Shown: piece by piece, positions 1 through 5,631 of the stretch
Layout of the letters: every line of letters starts with the position of its first letter
Position numbering within the stretch: the first letter of the stretch is position 1
Assembly: GCA_012032855.1 (NCBI GenBank)
Contig: JAAUQA010000246.1
Coordinates: 1 to 5,631, forward strand
Length of the DNA: 5,631 nucleotides
Direction: 5' to 3'
DNA from: Candidatus Competibacteraceae bacterium
GTDB lineage: Bacteria; Pseudomonadota; Gammaproteobacteria; Competibacterales; Competibacteraceae
Program-made: the position numbers and the translations under genes
Notes under the pieces: generated by a model
Told to the model about the DNA's origin: nothing
The model's input: the letters and a program-made list of their open reading frames with translations, nothing else
Databases searched by the model: none

Positions 1-183
1 GAAGCCGTTAGTAAGCCGCACACGGGCAACCTTACGCAGGGCCGAGTTGGGCTTTTTCGGTGTGGTGGTGTAAACCCGAGTACAAACCCCTCGCTTCTGA
101 GGACAGCTTTCCAAGGCCGGCACGTTGCTTTTATCTCTCTTGCTTACGCGCGGTTTCCGCACCAACTGGTTGATCGTTGCCAT
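1..183 (-). CDS. rpsL: 30S ribosomal protein S12, 5' part (runs off left edge)
   Basis: The - strand reads 61 uninterrupted codons from ATG at 183 to base 1. The protein begins [12 protein letters not shown] and contains [23 protein letters not shown] (split here as residues 27-37 and 38-49), the hallmark of bacterial S12, which helps form the decoding centre of the 30S subunit. About half of the usual ~124 residues are present. Lys43, in the TPKKPNS loop where streptomycin-resistance substitutions arise in other bacteria, is the wild-type lysine. A GGAG Shine-Dalgarno lies 11 nt before the ATG and a strong promoter lies further upstream. By family convention rpsG, fusA and tuf would follow beyond the left edge, but this cannot be seen. 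Identification is certain; only the 3' end is missing. Confidence 0.98.
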   Translation of the reverse strand, partial: MATINQLVRKPRVSKRDKSNVPALESCPQKRGVCTRVYTTTPKKPNSALRKVARVRLTNGF

Positions 184-194
184 TCGCTTCTGAA

Positions 195-198
195 CTCC
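195..198 (-). promoter_or_regulatory. rpsL ribosome binding site
   Basis: On the - strand GGAG is followed by 11 nt and then the rpsL ATG at 183. The spacing is at the long end of the usual range, but this is the only purine-rich match in the leader, and the start codon is fixed by the conserved S12 N-terminus. Confidence 0.7.
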
Positions 199-246
199 GA
201 CGACGCCAAAATTAACAAATTCACTTTTTGGCTGCAAAGACGTGCA

Positions 247-275
247 AATATAGGTTTAACGACAAAGCCTGTCAA
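247..275 (-). promoter_or_regulatory. sigma70 promoter of the rpsL operon
   Basis: Reading the - strand, TTGACA (275-270) is a perfect -35 hexamer. It is separated by exactly 17 nt from TATATT (252-247), which matches five of six -10 positions. Transcription would start near position 240, giving a leader of roughly 57 nt before the rpsL ATG. The strength fits a ribosomal protein operon. The -35 box contains the TGA stop codon of truA (274-272), so the promoter begins exactly where the upstream gene ends. I see no terminator between truA and this promoter, so read-through from truA into rpsL is possible. Confidence 0.85.
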
Positions 276-1096
276 GTGCGGGGTATTGATAAATGTTGAT
301 TGGTGGGTCTTGGCAATCGCATGATACTCGCATATCGAACACTCATTAAGTAAAGCCCCTCCGGCGGCGCAGTGACGCCACCAAGCTGGCGATCACGCCC
401 CGCCAACACCTGGCGCGCCCAATGTTTAGGCTGCTCGCCGCAACCGATGGCTAGCAATACACCCGCAATATTGCGCACCATATGGTGCAAAAAAGCATTG
501 GCTTCAATGTCCAAAACCACATACTCACCTTGGCGTACTATGGTTAGCGCGTAAACAGTGCGGACCGGGTTTTCGGCTTGGCAATGCCGGCTGCGAAACG
601 CGTTAAAATCGTGCTCACCTACTAAATATCGGGCTGCTTCATTCATGCGTTCCGCGTCCAAAGGCTGATAATATCGGGTTGCTCGTTGGCGCTGCAAAGC
701 CGAGCGCACTGACCGATTTAAAACCACATAACGATAATGCCGCGTTAAAGCAGAAAAGCGGGCATGAAATGTGGCAGGCACCTGTTGCCCCCAGAGCACG
801 TTGACATCCGGCGGCAAATGGGCATTCACTCCCAACACCCAAGCGCGGGATACCCGTTGTGCATGGGTATCAAAGTGTATGACCTGGCCCAGACTATGAA
901 CCCCGGCATCGGTGCGACCGGCGCATACCGTAGTCACCCTATGGTCGGCCACGGCACTTAATGCGCGTTCCAGACACTCCTGTATGGTTCGTACCCCGGG
1001 CTCTTGAATTTGCCAGCCGCGAAACCGGGAACCATCGTATTCGACGCCCAACGCTATCCGGGTTAATTCATGGGTTCGTTTGCTGTCGTCAGTCAT
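272..1096 (-). CDS. truA: tRNA pseudouridine synthase A (TruA)
   Basis: A 274-residue protein, close to the 270 of E. coli TruA, which isomerises uridines 38-40 of the tRNA anticodon stem to pseudouridine in the cytoplasm. Visible motifs are EYDGS (19-23), the catalytic loop AGRTDAGVH (59-67) with nucleophile Asp63, the RHYRY segment (119-123) whose first tyrosine aligns with the conserved active-site tyrosine, GEHDFNAFRS (about 160-169) and ANAFLHHMVRNIAG near residue 205. The ATG at 1096 is the furthest upstream start, because TGA is the codon immediately before it; no clear Shine-Dalgarno precedes it. The gene is codirectional with rpsL, 88 nt away, and divergent from the small membrane-protein gene at 1121. 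No truncation or missing catalytic residue is seen. Confidence 0.97.
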   Translation of the reverse strand: MTDDSKRTHELTRIALGVEYDGSRFRGWQIQEPGVRTIQECLERALSAVADHRVTTVCAGRTDAGVHSLGQVIHFDTHAQRVSRAWVLGVNAHLPPDVNVLWGQQVPATFHARFSALTRHYRYVVLNRSVRSALQRQRATRYYQPLDAERMNEAARYLVGEHDFNAFRSRHCQAENPVRTVYALTIVRQGEYVVLDIEANAFLHHMVRNIAGVLLAIGCGEQPKHWARQVLAGRDRQLGGVTAPPEGLYLMSVRYASIMRLPRPTNQHLSIPRT

Positions 1097-1120
1097 TCAT
1101 AATAACCATGATCATTCGCT
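1097..1120. promoter_or_regulatory. 24-bp divergent gap between truA and the small membrane-protein gene
   Basis: This is the only non-coding DNA between two divergent genes, so promoter parts for both must extend into coding sequence. On the + strand CATAAT (1098-1103) resembles a -10 hexamer and would place a transcript start about 10 nt before the ATG at 1121, but no good -35 accompanies it (TTCGTT at 1075-1080 with a 17-nt spacer). The 8-bp perfect palindrome ATGATCAT lies at 1108-1115. No convincing - strand promoter for truA was found. Treat the promoter reading as a weak guess. Confidence 0.25.
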
Positions 1121-1339
1121 ATGACGGGGATTGCCTACGATGCCTCAAAACGCCGCAAGGCCCAGCGCCGCGATGCCGTGATATTGCTGTTAATCTTCGC
1201 TGTGTTCATGTTAGCGTCGCCTTTCTTTCGCTGGCTGGCCACCTCGAATCGTCCATGGTATTTACCCTATGTCGTATGGGGAGGCATTATCTTGTTTATC
1301 TACCTGATCCAACGCCGCTACCCTTATGATGACCGATAA
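1121..1339 (+). CDS. small two-helix inner-membrane protein, function unknown
   Basis: A 72-residue protein that I cannot assign to a named family. Residues 9-17 are strongly basic (SKRRKAQRRD region). Two hydrophobic segments follow, about 19-39 and 46-63, joined by a short loop containing RPWYLPY (44-50). The C-terminus is polar (QRRYPYDDR). Positive charges at both ends predict a hairpin with both termini in the cytoplasm. The clean membrane-protein pattern argues for a real gene, and the reading frame fills the space up to mlaF. No Shine-Dalgarno precedes the ATG, so the start is uncertain or the message may be nearly leaderless. The arrangement is reminiscent of the small two-helix proteins found beside sodium/solute symporter-type proteins such as CbrX next to CbrA, but no such partner is visible; that resemblance is only an impression. 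It lies 29 nt before the preferred mlaF start and is probably cotranscribed with it. Confidence 0.72.
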   Translation: MTGIAYDASKRRKAQRRDAVILLLIFAVFMLASPFFRWLATSNRPWYLPYVVWGGIILFIYLIQRRYPYDDR

Positions 1340-1355
1340 ACTCGACTGATCGACC

Positions 1356-1359
1356 GGAG
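1356..1359 (+). promoter_or_regulatory. mlaF ribosome binding site, favours GTG start
   Basis: GGAG at 1356-1359 directly abuts an ATG at 1360, leaving no spacer, which is unsuitable for initiation there. The in-frame GTG at 1369 lies 9 nt downstream, an ordinary distance. An in-frame TTG at 1363 would have only 3 nt. The site therefore favours GTG 1369. Confidence 0.6.
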
Positions 1360-1368
1360 ATGTTGAGC

Positions 1369-2202
1369 GTGCCCATAGCAACTCCCCCTTTAGATTCTCA
1401 AGAGATACTCGTCGCAGTCCGTGGACTAAGCTTCACCCGCGGTGAACGGCTGATTTTCGATGGCATCGACCTCGTGATTCCGCGAGGACGAATCACCGCC
1501 ATTATGGGCCCCAGCGGCACCGGCAAGACTACCTTGCTGCGTTTGATTGGTGGACAGCTTCGGCCTGACGCAGGCAGCATTGAGGTCGCTGGGCAACGTA
1601 TCCATGAACTCGGCCAACAAGACTTGTACCGGTTGCGCAAGCAAATGGGCATGCTATTCCAGAGCGGTGCATTGTTTACGGATCTCTCGGTATTCGAAAA
1701 TGTGGCTTTTCCGCTGCGGGAACACACGCAGTTACCGGAAAACCTGCTTCGCACCCTGGTATTGATGAAGTTGGAGTCGGTAGGCTTGCGCGGGGCAGCG
1801 TACTTAATGCCCAGCGAACTCTCCGGCGGCATGGCTCGACGTGTCGCATTGGCGCGAGCCATCGCGTTGGATCCGCTGATGATCATGTACGATGAGCCGT
1901 TTGCCGGGCAAGACCCCATCTCTATGGGAGTGCTAGTCAAACTAATCCGTACCCTCAATGATGCGTTGGGGCTGACCAGCATCATCGTTTCTCATGATGT
2001 ACACGAAACGGCAGCGATTGCCGACACCATTTACCTGATTGCCGACGGTCGAGTGATTGAGCACGCCGATCCGGCCACCCTGGATCGTTCGTCATCGGCT
2101 TGGACGCAGCAATTCATGAAGGCGTTGCCCGACGGTCCCGTATCCTTCCACTATCCGGCCTGTGATTATGAAACGGATTTACTGGCTGGGGGGCAGCGAT
2201 GA
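1369..2202 (+). CDS. mlaF: MlaF, ATPase of the MlaFEDB phospholipid transporter
   Basis: ABC-type ATPase that powers lipid movement by the inner-membrane MlaFEDB complex. Numbering from the alternative ATG at 1360 (280 residues; 277 from the preferred GTG), the motifs are Walker A GPSGTGKT (50-57), Q-loop Gln101 in LFQSGALF, signature LSGGMARR (154-161), Walker B MIMYDEP with Asp178-Glu179, D-loop GQDP (183-186) and switch His212 in SHD. The segment PLREHTQLP (118-126) and the C-terminal tail [18 protein letters not shown] are diagnostic of MlaF rather than other ABC ATPases. In E. coli structures this tail reaches across to the partner ATPase and contacts MlaB. The stop codon overlaps the mlaE start by 4 nt (ATGA), implying coupled translation. 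The start choice rests on the GGAG at 1356-1359; ATG 1360 cannot be excluded. Confidence 0.97.
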   Translation: MPIATPPLDSQEILVAVRGLSFTRGERLIFDGIDLVIPRGRITAIMGPSGTGKTTLLRLIGGQLRPDAGSIEVAGQRIHELGQQDLYRLRKQMGMLFQSGALFTDLSVFENVAFPLREHTQLPENLLRTLVLMKLESVGLRGAAYLMPSELSGGMARRVALARAIALDPLMIMYDEPFAGQDPISMGVLVKLIRTLNDALGLTSIIVSHDVHETAAIADTIYLIADGRVIEHADPATLDRSSSAWTQQFMKALPDGPVSFHYPACDYETDLLAGGQR

Positions 2203-2984
2203 TAGCAACCTTGCAACAGTTGGGAAGCTGGATACTGGAACGGCTAGCCCGTTTGGGTCGGGCCAGTTTATTTTTTCTGCGCCTGCTCGGCGCGCTGGCA
2301 GCGTTACTATTCACTCGCCCCAGCCTAGTGATCGGCCAAATTTATTCCACCGGGGTCTTGTCTTTGCCGATTATACTGGTATCGGGATTGTTTGTCGGCA
2401 TGGTGCTTGCTCTACAGGGTTACACTAATTTGGTGGATTTCGGCGCCGAATCGTCGCTAGGCACGGTCGTGGCTTTATCTTTGGTGCAGGAACTGGGGCC
2501 GGTAGTATCTGCACTGCTGTATGCCGGGCGCGCGGGTTCGGCATTGACTGCCGAAATCGGCTTGATGAAAGCCACCGAACAATTGTCCAGCATGGAAATG
2601 ATGGCGGTGGATCCGATGCAACGCATCATCGCCCCGCGCTTTCTGGCCGGATTCATCGCCCTACCCTTGTTGGCGGCAATTTTCACAGCCGTCGGCATCC
2701 TGGGCGGTTACTATGTGGCAGTCCAACAGCTTGGTGTGGATGCGGGTACGTTCTGGTCACAAATGCAAGCGCGCGTTGAGTTGTTTGACGATGTGGTCAG
2801 CGGCGTACTCATCAAGAGTGTGTGTTTTGCCCTAGTCGCTAACTGGATCGCCGTTTTCGAAGGCTATGACGCCGTACCCACCTCGGAAGGCATCGGTCGC
2901 GCCACGACCCGCACCGTAGTTAACACTTCGTTGGCCGTGCTGGGATTAGATTTCGTATTGACCGCCTTAATGTTCGGAGATTAG
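2199..2984 (+). CDS. mlaE: MlaE, permease of the phospholipid transporter
   Basis: A 261-residue integral inner-membrane protein (E. coli MlaE is 260), present as a dimer in MlaFEDB, where it forms the lipid pathway beneath the MlaD ring. An amphipathic N-terminus (about 1-30) is followed by hydrophobic stretches near 53-72, 88-109, 147-175, 198-220 and 238-259. Family hallmarks are VQELGPV (96-102), the cytoplasmic coupling segment [13 protein letters not shown] (109-121) continuing to [16 protein letters not shown] (124-139), and [18 protein letters not shown] beginning at 220. Glu98 is the conserved glutamate of the ELGP motif. The ATG overlaps the mlaF TGA, and a GGGGGG tract shortly upstream may serve as the ribosome binding site. 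The mlaD ATG follows 5 nt after the stop. Confidence 0.97.
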   Translation: MIATLQQLGSWILERLARLGRASLFFLRLLGALAALLFTRPSLVIGQIYSTGVLSLPIILVSGLFVGMVLALQGYTNLVDFGAESSLGTVVALSLVQELGPVVSALLYAGRAGSALTAEIGLMKATEQLSSMEMMAVDPMQRIIAPRFLAGFIALPLLAAIFTAVGILGGYYVAVQQLGVDAGTFWSQMQARVELFDDVVSGVLIKSVCFALVANWIAVFEGYDAVPTSEGIGRATTRTVVNTSLAVLGLDFVLTALMFGD

Positions 2985-2989
2985 TCGCT

Positions 2990-3454
2990 ATGTCCACCAC
3001 AAAAACGTTGGAGCTGACAGTCGGATTGTTCGCGGTGTTAGGTTTGGCGGCGTTTTTCATGCTGGCCATGCAAGTCAGTAATATTCGCGACCTGGGCAAT
3101 GGTCAAGGCTATGTGGTAAACGCTCATTTCGATAACATCGGCGGCCTTAAAGTGCGGGCACCGGTTACCCTGGCAGGCGTGCGCATAGGCCGGGTGGTGA
3201 GTATCGATATCGACACTCAAACTTACGAAGCCGTGGTGCGCCTGTCAGTCGATCCCAGCTATCAATTACCGACGGATTCCAGTGCCAGCATCCTGACTTC
3301 GGGGCTGTTAGGCGAGCAGTACGTCGGTCTGGAACCGGGCGGTATGGACGATTATCTACAGGAAGGCGACCGCATCAAGTTAACTCAGTCGGCCCTGGTG
3401 TTGGAGAAACTGGTTGGACGCTTGTTCACAAGCATGGCTTCGGAGGACAAATAA
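2990..3454 (+). CDS. mlaD: MlaD, MCE-domain ring subunit of the phospholipid transporter
   Basis: A 154-residue protein anchored by one N-terminal transmembrane helix (about 8-29) with a periplasmic MCE domain (about 40-117). In the family six copies form a ring with a hydrophobic central pore that passes lipid between MlaE and MlaC. Visible hallmarks are FDNIGGLKVRAPV (47-59), the AGVRIGRV strand (62-69), and the pore-loop motif TSGLLGEQYVGL (103-114), where Leu106-Leu107 match the pore leucines of E. coli MlaD. The SALVLEKLVGRLF helix (134-146) follows. The protein is about 29 residues shorter than E. coli MlaD because it lacks the low-complexity tail after this helix, so it is not a truncation of the core. 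GGAG at 2976-2979, inside the end of mlaE, lies 10 nt before the ATG and supports the start. Confidence 0.97.
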   Translation: MSTTKTLELTVGLFAVLGLAAFFMLAMQVSNIRDLGNGQGYVVNAHFDNIGGLKVRAPVTLAGVRIGRVVSIDIDTQTYEAVVRLSVDPSYQLPTDSSASILTSGLLGEQYVGLEPGGMDDYLQEGDRIKLTQSALVLEKLVGRLFTSMASEDK

Positions 3455-3537
3455 TCCGGTGACCGTAAACGCGCCGGGTTACCCGCTAATCTGTTAGACT
3501 TAGCAGCTGTTCGCAACAAAACCGTAAGGTTGTCTGC
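3455..3537 (+). other. 83-nt gap between mlaD and mlaC
   Basis: This is the longest untranslated stretch within the mla cluster; the other junctions are 4-nt overlap to 36 nt. It holds small inverted repeats: CGGTGACCG (3457-3465), CGGGTTACCCG (3475-3485) and CTAATCTGTTAG (3489-3500 region). None is followed by a run of T, so it is not an intrinsic terminator. I found no paired -35/-10 elements good enough to call a promoter. Its role, if any, is unknown. Confidence 0.5.
3520..3531 (+). promoter_or_regulatory. mlaC ribosome binding site within a small possible hairpin
   Basis: AAGG (3526-3529) lies 8 nt before the mlaC ATG and is the likely Shine-Dalgarno. It sits inside AACC-GTAA-GGTT (3520-3531), which as RNA could form a 4-bp stem closed by a GUAA tetraloop of the GNRA class, partly hiding the site. 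The stem is short, so any effect would be mild. The binding-site call is firmer than the hairpin. Confidence 0.5.
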
Positions 3538-4140
3538 ATGAAAAAACTCATTCTGGTGTCGTTGCTTTTACTTTTGGGATGGCATCCGTTGGACGGCATT
3601 GCTGCCGATTCTCCTCAAATTGTGGTTGAAACAACCTCTGAGCGCATGTTGGATGCTTTGCGTAAGAACCGGGCTACGTTGCAGAAAGATCCGAGGCAGA
3701 TTCACGATCTGGTCAACGAAATCGTATTGCCGCATTTCGATTTTACCGTCATGTCTCGTTGGGTGCTGGGAAAATATTGGCGTCAGGCCACTGCCGAGCA
3801 ACGCAGTCGTTTTGTCGAAGAATTTCGCACCCTGCTGGTTCGGACTTACTCCCAAGCGCTACTTGAGTATTCCAACGAAACCATTAAATTTCTACCGATG
3901 CCACAATTGGCACCCGAAGCAAAGGACGTTACAGTACGTTCCGAGTTCCACCCGAAAACGGGCGCTCCTATTCCGGTCAACTATAGTCTGCATCTGCTTG
4001 AGGAGGCATGGAAGATTTATGATGTGACCGTCGATGGAGTTAGCTTGGTCACCAATTACCGCAGCACCTTCGCCGATCAGATACGCACCGATGGGATAGA
4101 AGCGGTAATTAATGACTTGGCTGAACGCAACCGGAAGTAG
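3538..4140 (+). CDS. mlaC: MlaC, periplasmic phospholipid-binding carrier
   Basis: A 200-residue exported protein (E. coli MlaC is 211) of the MlaC/Ttg2D family. It shuttles phospholipid through the periplasm between the outer-membrane MlaA complex and the MlaFEDB complex. The N-terminus is a classical Sec signal peptide: KK at 2-3, a leucine-rich core at 4-13 and probable cleavage after Ala22 or Ala23 (GIAA-DSPQ), leaving about 177 mature residues. Family features are LPHFDFTVMSRWVLGKYW (64-81), then a TAEQRSRFVEEFRTLLVRTYSQALLEY helix pair, and near the C-terminus WKIYDVTVDGVSLV and NYRSTFADQI. The last is the typical end of the lipid-binding fold. It follows mlaD after an unusually long 83-nt gap and precedes mlaB by 14 nt. 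Confidence 0.97.
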   Translation: MKKLILVSLLLLLGWHPLDGIAADSPQIVVETTSERMLDALRKNRATLQKDPRQIHDLVNEIVLPHFDFTVMSRWVLGKYWRQATAEQRSRFVEEFRTLLVRTYSQALLEYSNETIKFLPMPQLAPEAKDVTVRSEFHPKTGAPIPVNYSLHLLEEAWKIYDVTVDGVSLVTNYRSTFADQIRTDGIEAVINDLAERNRK

Positions 4141-4154
4141 GCGGAAAACCAGCA

Positions 4155-4454
4155 ATGTCGGCTAGTCTGGAACACTGCGGCGATACTCACTTTGCCGTGC
4201 ACGGCGAGCTGAATTTTGCATCCATCGTCGCCCTGTGGCAGGAATCCGAACGGTTATTCCCCAATCATTCTAGCCTAACCATTGATTTGGCAGGCATCAG
4301 CCGCTCCGACAGTTCTGGAGTTGCCTTGTTGGTGGAATGGTTGCGCCTAGCTAAGCGGCGTCAGCAGTCAGTGCAATTCACTCATGTGCCTTTGCAAATG
4401 CAAGCGATCATCGAAGTCGCTGATTTGACGCAATTACTGCCTGCGGTTCGCTAA
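4155..4454 (+). CDS. mlaB: MlaB, STAS-domain subunit of the phospholipid transporter
   Basis: A 99-residue cytoplasmic protein with a single STAS domain (E. coli MlaB is 97). It binds MlaF and is needed for assembly and activity of MlaFEDB. The fold signs are HGELNFASIVALW (16-28), the strand SLTIDLAGISRSDSSG (40-55) and the helix VALLVEWLRLAKRR (56-69). Ser53 aligns with Thr52 of E. coli MlaB, a residue reported as important for function; the hydroxyl is kept. The start is supported by alignment with the E. coli N-terminus (MSxSL) and by a weak GCGGAA 5' of the ATG. It lies 14 nt after mlaC and 17 nt before ibaG. Homology over 99 residues is weak, so the operon position contributes to the call. 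Confidence 0.92.
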   Translation: MSASLEHCGDTHFAVHGELNFASIVALWQESERLFPNHSSLTIDLAGISRSDSSGVALLVEWLRLAKRRQQSVQFTHVPLQMQAIIEVADLTQLLPAVR

Positions 4455-4458
4455 TTTT

Positions 4459-4464
4459 AAGGGG
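4459..4464 (+). promoter_or_regulatory. ibaG ribosome binding site
   Basis: AAGGGG lies 7 nt before the ATG at 4472, the strongest Shine-Dalgarno in the + strand cluster apart from the GGAG sites before mlaF and mlaD. Confidence 0.7.
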
Positions 4465-4471
4465 TTTATTA

Positions 4472-4717
4472 ATGCAAGCAAGCGATATCGAACAGTTGAT
4501 TCAAGCAAACTTACCCGATGCTCAAGTATTAGTGCGTGGTGATGATGGAGTGCACTTTGAAGCAACAGTGATCAGCGAAACCTTTGTCGGTAAATCACTG
4601 TTGCAACAACACCGTCAAGTTTACGCGACGCTAGGCGAACGCTTGGGTAACGAAGAAATTCACGCCTTGGCGGTGAAAACCTACACGCCAGCGGACTGGC
4701 AACAAAGACAATCCTGA
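4472..4717 (+). CDS. ibaG: IbaG, BolA-family protein
   Basis: An 81-residue cytoplasmic protein of the BolA family (E. coli IbaG, formerly YrbA, is 84). Family members bind iron-sulfur clusters together with monothiol glutaredoxins; E. coli IbaG is linked to acid stress. The BolA pattern is visible as HFEATVISETFVGKSLLQQHRQVY (split as 28-39 and 40-51) and the C-terminal IHALAVKTYTPADW (63-76), whose His64 is the conserved cluster-ligand candidate. The position between mlaB and murA is the same as in E. coli and separates it from BolA itself, which is encoded elsewhere. A strong AAGGGG site fixes the start. The stop is 36 nt before murA. Confidence 0.95.
   Translation: MQASDIEQLIQANLPDAQVLVRGDDGVHFEATVISETFVGKSLLQQHRQVYATLGERLGNEEIHALAVKTYTPADWQQRQS

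Positions 4718-5631
<914 letters not shown>

Noticed and set aside
184..240. Possible leader regulation (boxA-like or S12/S7 operator) in the rpsL 5' region
   Set aside because: Only a loose CTTT core and AT-rich repeats are present; no clear boxA or conserved operator structure could be supported.
1089..1109. Six-codon upstream reading frame (ATG to TGA) on the - strand overlapping the truA start
   Set aside because: No ribosome binding site and too short to distinguish from chance in this AT-rich stretch.
961..1329. 122-codon open frame on the + strand overlapping truA and the small membrane-protein gene
   Set aside because: It overlaps the truA coding strand for 136 bp and runs in another frame of the 1121-1339 gene, with no membrane or domain pattern of its own.
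1398..1985. 195-codon open frame antisense to mlaF
   Set aside because: Serine/arginine/proline-rich composition typical of an antisense shadow; mlaF on the other strand has every ABC ATPase motif.
3420..3433. Inverted repeat GCTTGT-TC-ACAAGC near the end of mlaD
   Set aside because: Six-base arms with a short loop are expected several times by chance in 5.6 kb; it lies in coding sequence and no T run follows, so it is not a terminator.
3599..4027. 142-codon open frame on the + strand inside mlaC
   Set aside because: It is wholly within mlaC in a different frame and has a cysteine/arginine-rich, patternless translation.

Overview
This window looks like ordinary gammaproteobacterial chromosome, with housekeeping genes from end to end. 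The assignment rests on the gene order mlaF-mlaE-mlaD-mlaC-mlaB-ibaG-murA on the + strand, the same order as in E. coli, and on protein motifs close to those of gammaproteobacteria. The neighbours to the left (truA and the start of the rpsL operon) differ from what flanks mla in enterics. That suggests a non-enteric lineage, but I cannot name a genus from this sequence.

Layout. On the - strand the 5' part of rpsL (ribosomal protein S12, 1-183) runs off the left edge. It is preceded by a near-consensus sigma70 promoter (247-275), whose -35 hexamer contains the stop codon of the upstream gene truA (272-1096, tRNA pseudouridine synthase). A 24-bp divergent gap follows. On the + strand come a small two-helix membrane protein of unknown function (1121-1339), then mlaF (1369-2202, GTG start preferred), mlaE (2199-2984), mlaD (2990-3454), an 83-nt gap, mlaC (3538-4140), mlaB (4155-4454), ibaG (4472-4717) and the first two thirds of murA (4754 to the right edge).

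How the genes work together. MlaF (ATPase), MlaE (permease), MlaD (MCE ring) and MlaB (STAS subunit) form the inner-membrane MlaFEDB complex. MlaC is the periplasmic lipid carrier linking it to an outer-membrane MlaA partner, which is not encoded here. The pathway keeps phospholipid asymmetry of the outer membrane. IbaG (BolA family, iron-sulfur/acid stress) and MurA (first committed step of peptidoglycan synthesis) follow on the same strand with short gaps, so one envelope-related transcript is likely. No gene-free stretch exceeds 300 bases; the longest is the 88 bp before rpsL.

I found no mobile element, CRISPR array, RNA gene, convincing intrinsic terminator or broken gene. The only unrecognised gene is the 72-residue membrane protein just upstream of mlaF. 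I do not see good evidence for an undescribed system.
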